A DNA stretch of 32,201 bases from Nitrososphaerota archaeon (GTDB lineage Archaea; Thermoproteota; Nitrososphaeria; Nitrososphaerales; Nitrososphaeraceae), in assembly GCA_005877075.1 (NCBI GenBank), contig VBPX01000051.1, positions 1 through 32,201 of the forward strand, read 5' to 3'. The position numbers and the translations under genes were made by a program. A model generated the notes under the pieces. That model was not told the DNA's origin. It did not search any database and worked only from the letters and a program-made list of their open reading frames with translations. Positions 15,721-22,367 of this stretch are shown piece by piece (within the stretch, counting starts at the first letter, position 1; each line of letters opens with the position of its first letter).

Positions 15721-15778
15721 AAAAAGATAATACCAAGTTAGTAGGACCCTATTACATGCAGGGCAGTAATCCTACCGA
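15721..15778 (+). repeat. Dispersed repeat, type D (copy D3)
   Basis: It begins right after the AbrB-like stop. GGACCCTATTACATGCAGGG carries the CCCT/AGGG stem, followed by CAGTAATCCTACCG. It aligns with D1 and D2. Confidence 0.62.
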
Positions 15779-15836
15779 AGTGGAACTAACTCTCTTATGT
15801 GACTATCGTTACTATAATGAATAATCAGATCGTTTA

Positions 15837-15965
15837 TCATCTATTCCTTCTTCTTTCGAAATAGCCCATTACATGTTTAATTATATAGATAATTGCAAAC
15901 GTTCCTCCGATAGATAAAGCAATCACAGAGATAAACCATACTGCAGCGCTGCTTTGCAAAACCAT
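15837..15965 (-). CDS. 42-residue single-helix membrane protein
   Basis: On the minus strand ATG 15965 opens a 42-codon frame ending in TGA at 15837-15839. Residues about 8-30 form one hydrophobic helix ('VWFISVIALSIGGTFAIIYI'), followed by a basic cytoplasmic tail 'KHVMGYFERRRNR'. The clean hydrophobic helix plus positive-inside tail argues for a real short gene. Small one-helix proteins of this type often associate with membrane complexes; the partner is unknown. Confidence 0.55.
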   Translation of the reverse strand: MVLQSSAAVWFISVIALSIGGTFAIIYIIKHVMGYFERRRNR

Positions 15966-16197
15966 ATCTTTCTTTACCAACCAGAAATTAAAACGTAACT
16001 TGTTGTTTATAAATTCAATCTATGGTTCGAGATTTCATTCTCTTGCTTGCTATGAAATACCCACAAAGATAGTAAAATATGACATGGATGCAATAAGATT
16101 AATTGGTTATTGTGATGAACATATAATGACTTTAGAAACGGTTGTCGAGTATTATTTCCTTTTAAAACTTAATATTTCATATTGGTTATATTTCTCC

Positions 16198-16479
16198 ATG
16201 GAATTTAATCTGACAGCGAAGGATAAACACGCGCTTAAAAAAGTGGCGATAGATTTGCAGGATATGCTCAATACGAAAAAAGGTGAGGCCCCTGATTACG
16301 AATTCTCAATTGATCTTTCATTCTTTAAACAAGAAGGCAGAGGCCTTGATGCAATTCTCGAGTGGGTTGAAGATTTTAGGAAAAGAATGGATGATGCTGA
16401 GAAAAAACAATCTAAGGAGGAATTAGATTTAGAAGAAAAAGAACTCGTTAATGCTGGATGGATAGTGAGAGTAAGTTAA
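16198..16479 (+). CDS. Small acidic alpha-helical protein
   Basis: 93 residues from ATG 16198. The frame is open upstream to 16000, but an A/T box (CTTAATATTT, about 16170-16179) lies about 25 bases before this ATG, and the upstream residues look non-coding. The protein is highly charged: 'MEFNLTAKDKHALKKVAIDLQDMLN', 'ILEWVEDFRKRMDDAEKKQSKEELDLEEKELVNAGWIVRVS', with a probable coiled coil at about 55-85. A copy of its last codons plus 3' flank is duplicated at 20365-20453. No family recognised. Confidence 0.65.
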   Translation: MEFNLTAKDKHALKKVAIDLQDMLNTKKGEAPDYEFSIDLSFFKQEGRGLDAILEWVEDFRKRMDDAEKKQSKEELDLEEKELVNAGWIVRVS

Positions 16480-16660
16480 AAAATGGAAGCGTAATGAAAA
16501 ATTCGAGAGTTACTTAAGTTATAACTCACGAAAAATACTTGCAATAATCTGAAATAATTGTACAAGTACAGTATAAAAAATTGTGATTATTATTAATTTT
16601 CCCATATTAGTCGCTTTTATGGTAACATTGGAATTTTATTAAACTGCTATTTAGAACAAG

Positions 16661-16685
16661 AATGGATCACAAACCACGGGTCCTA
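16661..16685 (+). repeat. Dispersed repeat, type E (copy E5)
   Basis: AATGGATCACAAACCACGGG between two convergent genes. The upstream bases CTATTTAGAACAAG also resemble those before E3 (CTATTTAGAGTCAA), so the repeat extends leftward. Confidence 0.55.
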
Positions 16686-16743
16686 TTTACCTGATCATAT
16701 GAAATAATTAAGTAAAATTCCCTCTCGTTTTTTATTTTACTTC

Positions 16744-17547
16744 TTACTTCGCAATTACTAAATTACCGTCCTTATCTCTTAAATTTCCATCCTTATCTTT
16801 ATACAAACCAGTTCCTTGAGGTCGACCACGTATCTTTTGTAATTCTTCCAATGTTTTTAAATCAGAATCACAAAATTGGTCCCAACTATATCCTGTTTGA
16901 CGAGTACCGTAATGGCTATTATCTTTAGCAGGTGTTCTATAATATAGGTGATTACCGCCGGCTAACACTTCTATAAAGGTACCAGGACACTTCGCTATCA
17001 AATCTTCTATGAATTTCCTTCTCTCTTTTGCATTATTAGCTGGTAATTCGATATAATGTTCAAACGTCACACCTTGCACTTTATGTTTACCTATGGGTTT
17101 TCCAGTTTCTGGGTCATTTGGTGTATTATTATCATCATACTGGAATTTCATTTTTGGCTTCTTATAATATCCTTCAGAAAATTCAGCCTTAATTTCCTCA
17201 CCAGTCCATTTAAATCCATAATAATATCCATTATAAAATAGACAGTCTTTCTTTATAGGTTTACCATCTTTACCAAATGTCTTAATCTGTTGTCTAGATA
17301 TTGAATCAATTACTTTTCGGATTGGTCCTTTTTCTGGTTTAACTATGGAATCAAACTTCTTAAGTCTCTTTAATTGATTTATTTCAGAATGAGGAAAATC
17401 ATGTGGATATTCTAACACCAGTTCTACTTTTCTAGCCGCTTCTTTCCAAGATTCTATAGTCTTATATTGGTGAGTATTTGTATAGTCAATGTTAATCCAT
17501 TCTTTACTTTCCTCAGGCATATCTGTATACAAAATAAAGAACGCCAT
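16744..17547 (-). CDS. Hypothetical protein, orphan-like
   Basis: 267 residues, ATG at 17547, no recognised family. It is soluble, Lys/Asp/Gly/Tyr-rich, with 'LFYNGYYYGFKWTGEEIKAEF', an 'HYIELPANNAKERRKFIEDLIAKCPGTFIEVLAGG' helix-strand region, and a C-terminal pair of short repeats 'KDKDGNLRDKDGNL'. The Tyr/Lys/Asn-rich composition and lack of family motifs are common in mobile-element or viral genes, but no integrase or capsid gene is nearby. It lies 43 bases downstream of a small membrane gene on the same strand and probably forms an operon with it. Confidence 0.65.
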   Translation of the reverse strand: MAFFILYTDMPEESKEWINIDYTNTHQYKTIESWKEAARKVELVLEYPHDFPHSEINQLKRLKKFDSIVKPEKGPIRKVIDSISRQQIKTFGKDGKPIKKDCLFYNGYYYGFKWTGEEIKAEFSEGYYKKPKMKFQYDDNNTPNDPETGKPIGKHKVQGVTFEHYIELPANNAKERRKFIEDLIAKCPGTFIEVLAGGNHLYYRTPAKDNSHYGTRQTGYSWDQFCDSDLKTLEELQKIRGRPQGTGLYKDKDGNLRDKDGNLVIAK

Positions 17548-17590
17548 TTCTTAAATATATTTTGATTCTTACTATTTTTTCTATTCTATT

Positions 17591-17845
17591 CTATTTTATA
17601 ATTATTATGCACTTTTTGGAGAACCAATAAATTATTAAACATAGAAAGAATAAAAGACCCGACAATCCGAAACCCCAACCGAATAATCTTTTGACGAATG
17701 TTGAGAATACTGATCCTTCGTTTCTACCACGACCCTCAAACACAGTATGGTTAGAATGAACATCAATTCTAATGGTAACGTATGAACTGTCTTGACTTAT
17801 TACTTGGAATGGAATCTGTTTCAAAAGAGGATTCAAATAAGACAT
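17591..17845 (-). CDS. Single-helix small membrane protein
   Basis: 84 residues, ATG 17845, preceded at about 25 bases by an A/T-rich box (AATATAATAA on the minus strand), which suggests a leaderless transcript. The N-terminal 45 residues are polar with strands ('YVTIRIDVHSNHTVFEG'). A membrane helix occupies about 54-75 ('GWGFGLSGLLFFLCLIIYWF') and the end is basic-hydrophobic. It is the first gene of a likely two-gene unit with 16744-17547. Function unknown. Confidence 0.6.
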   Translation of the reverse strand: MSYLNPLLKQIPFQVISQDSSYVTIRIDVHSNHTVFEGRGRNEGSVFSTFVKRLFGWGFGLSGLLFFLCLIIYWFSKKCIIIIK

Positions 17846-17933
17846 GATTTATTTATTATATTTCTTTGAAGTTTTAGGGTTCGATAATATAATAAAATAA
17901 AGAATCATAACTAGGAATAACTAAATAATTCTA

Positions 17934-18734
17934 TTGTCCGAAGAATTTATTGATAATTTTTCTCGTCATTCAAAAGAATATTCTTCCTCAAGACCAACTT
18001 ATCCTGATTTACTTTTTAAATTTTTATCTGCAATACCACCTCAAAAAGATCTTGCTTGGGATTGTGGAACCGGAAATGGACAGTCTGCTATAGGGTTATG
18101 CAAATATTTTAAGAAAGTAATTGCAAGTGATGCAAGCGAAAATCAAATTCGACATGGTTTTCAAAGAGAAAATATAGACTACAAGATATTTCCAGCTGAA
18201 AATCCAAACTTGGACAACGATTCCGTCGATCTTGTGACTGTTGCTCAAGCATTACATTGGTTTGATTTTGAAAAATTTTACATTAATGTAAAAAGAGTTG
18301 GCAAAAATGATGGAATTATAGCAGTGTGGTGTTATGATATGCACAAGATAAATCCACAGATAGATAGGATTAGTAACAGTCTGAGTGTAGATGGTGATAT
18401 TCTTGGTAATTATTGGGCCAAAGAAACAAAATATGTTAAAGAAAAGTACAAAACAATTCCTTTTCCATTTAAGGAAATTTCTGTTCCAGTTTTTAAGACG
18501 ACATTATACTGGAATTTGCGTCAACTATGGAATTTTATGAAAACTTGGTCTTCAGTAAAAAAGTATTATTCTGAAAATAAGCATGATCCGTTAGATCTCG
18601 TAAAGTCAGAGTTAAAAAGCTTGTGGGGAGGTGAGCTTGACAAAAAAGAAGTTACATGGAATATAAATATTCGTGTCGGATTCATAAAATCACATGTACA
18701 ATATTATATCTTCTTTACCATAATAAGGATTTGA
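17934..18734 (+). CDS. Class I SAM-dependent methyltransferase, Methyltransf_11/25 type
   Basis: 266 residues from TTG 17934. The N-terminal 'FSRHSKEYSSSRPTYPDLLFKFL' is typical of the group of trans-aconitate-methyltransferase-like proteins. Motif I 'WDCGTGNGQSAIGL' (about 42-55), motif II 'VIASDASENQI', and 'VDLVTVAQALHWFDFEKFY' (the 'Q..HWFD' signature) are intact. Homologues usually end soon after a 'W.l.lrvG' strand; here, after 'VTWNINIRVGFIKSH', a run of hydrophobic residues replaces the normal end, so a late frameshift may have altered the last 15 residues. The acceptor is unknown. Confidence 0.87.
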   Translation: MSEEFIDNFSRHSKEYSSSRPTYPDLLFKFLSAIPPQKDLAWDCGTGNGQSAIGLCKYFKKVIASDASENQIRHGFQRENIDYKIFPAENPNLDNDSVDLVTVAQALHWFDFEKFYINVKRVGKNDGIIAVWCYDMHKINPQIDRISNSLSVDGDILGNYWAKETKYVKEKYKTIPFPFKEISVPVFKTTLYWNLRQLWNFMKTWSSVKKYYSENKHDPLDLVKSELKSLWGGELDKKEVTWNINIRVGFIKSHVQYYIFFTIIRI

Positions 18735-18828
18735 AAACAAAACTCTTTCATAATCTGATCTTTATTCCAGTAAAAATGAAAACAAAAAAAATAGGGAAGC
18801 GGCGATTTCAGTTTAACATTGCTTTGTA

Positions 18829-18985
18829 TTAACTTTGTGCTATAGTTCTAGGTAACACCAATATTTGGCCAACCATGTTCGGCAGATGCACATGGCAGTA
18901 ATAATTTATGGTTCCTGGGTTGTTAGCTACGAATGACACATTGTGTACTTTAAGATAGAGTTCAATGGTATCAAGGAGGGACGAA
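18829..18985 (-). pseudogene. C-terminal fragment of a cupredoxin gene
   Basis: The minus strand encodes about 50 codons closely related to the end of the cupredoxin at 4263-4868: 'DTIELYLKVHNVSFVANNPG', 'YYCHVHLPNMVGQILVLP', then a TAA at 18829-18831. The copper loop (Cys, His, Met) is retained with one codon lost, but the first three quarters of the gene, including the other His ligand and the signal peptide, are gone. It is therefore a relic of a paralogue rather than a working protein. Confidence 0.85.
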
Positions 18986-19104
18986 GATTAAGAACCATTT
19001 GTATCATATAAAATTTGATTTACGTAAATATCATAGAATGACTAAACCTCCTAACAAATAGATAAGTTTGAAAAGATAAAGCACATACTCAATTCATAAG
19101 ACAT

Positions 19105-19587
19105 ATGGAAATCAAGTCATTAAAAATAGAACCTCCAACTGATGTTCAATTCATACTGGCACAGAGCCATTTCATAAAGACAGTTGAGGATGTTTCAGAA
19201 TGTCTAGTGAACTGCGTTCCTGGAATTAAATTTGGATGTGGCTTTTGTGAGGCAAGCGGCTCATGTCTGGTAAGGCATGCAGGCAACGATGAAGTTCTCG
19301 AAAAAATGGCCGGTGAATATGCATACAGTATCTCTGCCGGACATAGTTTAGTAATTTTGTTAAAGAATGCATTCCCGATAAACGTACTAACAAGGTTAAA
19401 AGAAGTTCCTGAGATAGTAACTGTCTATTGTGCAACCGCTAATCCAGTTGAAATATTATTTATTGACACATTACAAGGTAGGGCAATAGTTGGTGTTGTT
19501 GATGGATTTAAACCAAAGGGCATAGAAACAACCAATGAGATAGATGAAAGAAAAAAATTTCTACGGAATATTGGTTACAAGTTTTGA
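19105..19587 (+). CDS. Adenosine-specific kinase family protein (DUF355 type)
   Basis: 160 residues, full length for the family. Diagnostic stretches are '[20 protein letters not shown]' (written here in part), '[18 protein letters not shown]', '[13 protein letters not shown]' and the C-terminal '[12 protein letters not shown]' plus '[12 protein letters not shown]'. A hyperthermophile member was described as an adenosine-binding kinase-like protein; the biological role remains uncertain. It may feed nucleoside salvage. ATG 19105 gives the expected N-terminus. The gene stands alone; the cupredoxin relic lies upstream on the other strand. Confidence 0.9.
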   Translation: MEIKSLKIEPPTDVQFILAQSHFIKTVEDVSECLVNCVPGIKFGCGFCEASGSCLVRHAGNDEVLEKMAGEYAYSISAGHSLVILLKNAFPINVLTRLKEVPEIVTVYCATANPVEILFIDTLQGRAIVGVVDGFKPKGIETTNEIDERKKFLRNIGYKF

Positions 19588-19849
19588 ACACATCATTGCT
19601 TACTCTGTTTTCGACAGTGGTTAATTATGTTCATGTAGACGGGATAAATATATGAAGGAAAAAAAATTGCCAGCATACTCTAGAGAACACTCGATCAGAG
19701 TGAGCATGGATCTTGTTGCGTGTACAGTTACAAACAAGAGTTTCCAATATCAGAATTATTTTTATCCATATAACTATCGTTATAACATGGGTTTAATCGA
19801 AAAAGCAAGCGTAAGTTAATTTATAATATGGGATGACCCATGAAACCTT

Positions 19850-20248
19850 ATGTCTACGGTTACAGAATTTAGCGGATTTGACCAATATAGAAAAACTTGC
19901 TCAGTAATATTTGGTAATGCAACAGCATCACAATTGAAATATCTTGATGCTTCTATAGAACTGCAACAAACAGCTCTTACTTCGTGTGACGGCATTATCG
20001 CTAATCAATTAAATTGGCTTGAAAATTATTTCAGCAAAAATAAAGACAGCAGTTCGGTTATAGATGCATTTCTCAAAACTTAAACTGCTATAGTCAATAT
20101 GTTCCTAAATTTTGTCTCTATGTCATACGACTTGACAACAGCAAATATACAATCCTATACTAAGAATCTACATTCTCTCAATGAATGTTTTTTCGGAATT
20201 AAGGAAGGCAGAGGGAAAATAGATGGCCTACCAGTTTCCGAGTCCTAG
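19850..20248 (+). pseudogene. Helical (phasin-like?) protein gene split by an in-frame TAA
   Basis: ATG 19850 encodes 77 residues ('FDQYRKTCSVIFGNATASQL', 'LQQTALTSCDGIIANQLNWLENYF') ending at TAA 20081-20083. The very same frame then continues open for 54 codons to TAG 20246-20248 ('TAIVNMFLNFVSMSYDLTTA', 'IQSYTKNLHSLNECFFGIK'). Both halves are amphipathic helices with similar periodicity, so the two parts look like one ancestral protein of about 132 residues broken by a nonsense change. The size and helical pattern recall phasin-like granule proteins, but that is a guess. The shorter 77-residue product may still be made, and restart at ATG 20099 is possible. Confidence 0.6.
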
Positions 20249-20364
20249 TCAAAAAGATCGGATTACTAAAATTTCTTTTGTACAAGAACACTGAAAATCA
20301 ATTATGGTATGCTATAGATTGTTAGTATGTTAGTAAAAAGGTAACTAAGGAAGGAATGAAAGTT

Positions 20365-20453
20365 TTAGAAGAAAAAAGAACTCAGTGATGCTGGATGGAT
20401 AGTGAGAGTAAGTTAAAAAATGGAAGCGTAATGGAAAATTCGGAGTTACCTAA
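20365..20453 (+). repeat. Duplicated 3' end of the gene at 16198-16479
   Basis: TTAGAAGAAAAAAGAACTC, then a block shared with 16430-16516 covering the last codons, the stop and about 40 bases of 3' flank. It differs by one extra A (frameshift) and a few substitutions. The rest of the gene is missing, so this is a relic of a duplicate or of an imprecise transposition. Confidence 0.88.
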
Positions 20454-20499
20454 ATAGTAAAGATGTGAACTCAAGTATCAATATCCAATCAACTCTACT

Positions 20500-21126
20500 C
20501 TATCGTGATCTCCTTATCTCAGGCTTTTTCTTCTTGTCAAAAGTTATTTCTAGAAGACCATTGTTAAATGTGGATCTTGCTGTCTCGATATCTATATCAG
20601 GAGGTAGCTCAACTACACGTTTGTATTTTCTATCAGCCTTTCCAGCAATAATTTCAGCAGAACCATCATATGCATTTATTTTGATATCCTCCTTGGTTAT
20701 GCCTGGTAATTCGACTACGACTTTAATTTCCTTATCAGATGTAACTATATCAGCCAGAGGTTCTCTTTCAGCTATTAATTCCGCTTTTCTGGTTCTCCCG
20801 CTAGTACCTAGTCCCGTTCTAGCAGAAGGCCTAACATTTCCAAACTCCTTCACATTTGGTCTACCATCAGGTCCTATCGTTACAGAGTAACCGTAGACAA
20901 GTGGTCCAATTTCCTTCACTTTGCCACCTTCTGGCGTTTCGTATTCTCTGACCAGTTCCTTTGGAGCCGATGATTGAATTTCTTGCAATTGTTCTTCAAA
21001 CATTCTTTCCATTTCTTTCCTCATATCATCAAATTCCCCGAAATCTTTTTCAGGAAATGGTGCTCTCCAAGGATTTCTCATGAACCTAGTAAACCAATCA
21101 GATGGTTCAATTCCCCAAATACTCAT
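20500..21126 (-). CDS. hsp20: Small heat-shock protein, Hsp20/alpha-crystallin family
   Basis: 208 residues from ATG 21126 (a TTG two codons upstream is less likely). The N-terminal arm holds 'WFTRFMRNPWRAPFPEKDFGEFDDMRKEMERMFEE'. Residues about 70-110 form a Gly/Arg-rich linker. The alpha-crystallin domain starts near 'REPLADIVTSDKEIKVVVELPGITKEDIKI' and ends with 'FNNGLLEITFDKKKK'; the usual 'A-x-x-x-NG-x-L' appears as 'ARSTFNNGLLEI'. ATP-independent chaperone that holds unfolded proteins, cytoplasmic. The extended linker form is common in Nitrososphaerota. An A/T-rich box about 25-30 bases upstream on the minus strand suggests leaderless expression. Confidence 0.94.
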   Translation of the reverse strand: MSIWGIEPSDWFTRFMRNPWRAPFPEKDFGEFDDMRKEMERMFEEQLQEIQSSAPKELVREYETPEGGKVKEIGPLVYGYSVTIGPDGRPNVKEFGNVRPSARTGLGTSGRTRKAELIAEREPLADIVTSDKEIKVVVELPGITKEDIKINAYDGSAEIIAGKADRKYKRVVELPPDIDIETARSTFNNGLLEITFDKKKKPEIRRSR

Positions 21127-21132
21127 TACCAA

Positions 21133-21448
21133 AAATATGAGGAAGAAAGTATTTAATTATTTTGCCAGAATAATATCTAATGTGAAAAAAATCTTCGAAA
21201 TATGTTTTTAGTCGTAGTTTAAACTACAACTAGAGATTATGGATCCGAATTGTTAATAATATGGTTCCCGACGGGCTCATAAAATAACGTTTACTCTTAT
21301 TTGCATCTAATAAAATTCTAGTTTTAGAAATTCTAATTGGTGGTCCGATTAAATATTCAGTTAATATTCTTCGGCTTGAATCCGAATTGTTAATAACGTG
21401 GCACTTGGTTTCAGTCAATACTATTTCGTAATATCATTTCGTTACTGT
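21133..21448. other. Intergenic region largely filled by repeats
   Basis: It contains Hsp20 promoter sequence next to 21126 and then a compound B-tail-A-B repeat array (21241-21400). No gene is visible. Confidence 0.6.
21241..21400 (+). repeat. Compound repeat B3 + tail + A6 + B'
   Basis: B3 (21241-21274: GGATCCGA, ATTGTTAATAAT, ATGGTTCCCGACGG) is followed by a tail GCTCATAAAATAACG with a TTCTA/TAGAA inverted repeat, then a degenerate type A (21342-21373), then a truncated type B (21379-21400). The same B-tail-A order is found at 26601-26735. Confidence 0.82.
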
Positions 21449-21760
21449 TTATATTCCCAACTCTCTGATTGCCTTTTTGAAATCGGGAAGACGTCTTAAA
21501 ATTATTGATAATGCGGTTATCTTTTCAGTATCAGGTATGGGTTTTGCGTATCTTTGCCTATAATTGTCTGCAATCAAATCTAAGGCACTCACCATCACTG
21601 CACCGAGATAGAAATCTGATTTATTAGTTAAACCAAATTCAGTTGTATCTATATTTTCATTACCAAACAGTGAAAAAATAACAGGCGTCATTTCAATTGC
21701 CTTCTCAATATTTTCATTAATGATGTTAATTGAATCATCTTTATTTTCACCCATTAGCAT
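21449..21760 (-). CDS. Hypothetical helical protein
   Basis: 103 residues, ATG 21760 (or 21754, 'MGENKDDS'). It is helical throughout: 'INIINENIEKAIEMTPVIFSLFG', 'DFYLGAVMVSALDLIADNYRQRYAKPIPDTEKITALSIILRRLPDFKKAIRELGI'. Negatively charged N-terminus, basic C-terminus. No family recognised. Repeats follow its 3' end. Confidence 0.65.
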   Translation of the reverse strand: MLMGENKDDSINIINENIEKAIEMTPVIFSLFGNENIDTTEFGLTNKSDFYLGAVMVSALDLIADNYRQRYAKPIPDTEKITALSIILRRLPDFKKAIRELGI

Positions 21761-22367
21761 TGAAGCTGGTATCCATCGTTTATATCTTTTAGAGTTTAAT
21801 AACTTGTAAAAATTGGAGGTTTATACAAAGGATGATAAAGGTTACAAACTATACTCAATCAAATAATCTTTAGAAAAATGTAATTCTCGCGAAATGTTAA
21901 ATCCTCTTCAACATGAAGGTTATGTACAGCATTGATGAACCTGTTCTGAAATGGCTAAATGAGATATAGAAGCAGATAGAAATTGGGTATTGGAACCTAT
22001 TTTAAAAACCGATAGCGGCGTGGGTACCGACGGGCCAGTGTCAATCTTGTCTCTTTATTTGTCTGCACAGAAGATGAAAATGTTTGCCATCGCCATCAAC
22101 ATGTCTGCCTATGATATGATATTTTAATGGAATGTCCGGGTTGATTGTTATTTTTAGTATTAGTGCATATTAGTAGTAGCGTATATGATTGTACTGCAAT
22201 TCACTGCAAGCAAAAAGAAATGAAATTGAACTGAATATATTCTTGGTTCATGTAACCATTCGGCACAATGCTGTAGACCCATCAACTGAAGAATTCAAGA
22301 GTACTAAAGCTGAAAACGGTAAATGAATTCAGGTCAAACTATCACAATATTTTTGGATATGTCATGA
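21761..22367. other. Long intergenic region with repeat C2
   Basis: 607 bases. It contains repeat C2 (22006-22036) and an inverted repeat TGGTT-CATGT-AACCA (22244-22258) similar to the left half of type E. A 45-codon frame (22189-22326, TTG start, 'LNIFLVHVTIRHNAVDPSTE') may be a gene relic but is too short to support. Confidence 0.5.
22006..22036 (+). repeat. Dispersed repeat, type C (copy C2)
   Basis: AAACCGATAGCGGCGTGGGT then ACCGACGGGCC. It aligns with C1 (14841-14870) over about 28 bases. Confidence 0.6.

Noticed and set aside
16000-16197. Upstream extension of the gene at 16198.
   Set aside because: Low-quality sequence with a TATA-like box inside it; the ATG at 16198 is better placed.
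19688-19702. CACTC-GATCA-GAGTG inverted repeat.
   Set aside because: A single short hairpin with no T run or gene end close by; could be chance.
22189-22326. 45-codon + strand frame in the long gap before the NDH-2 gene's 3' end.
   Set aside because: Too short, TTG start, no motif or promoter.
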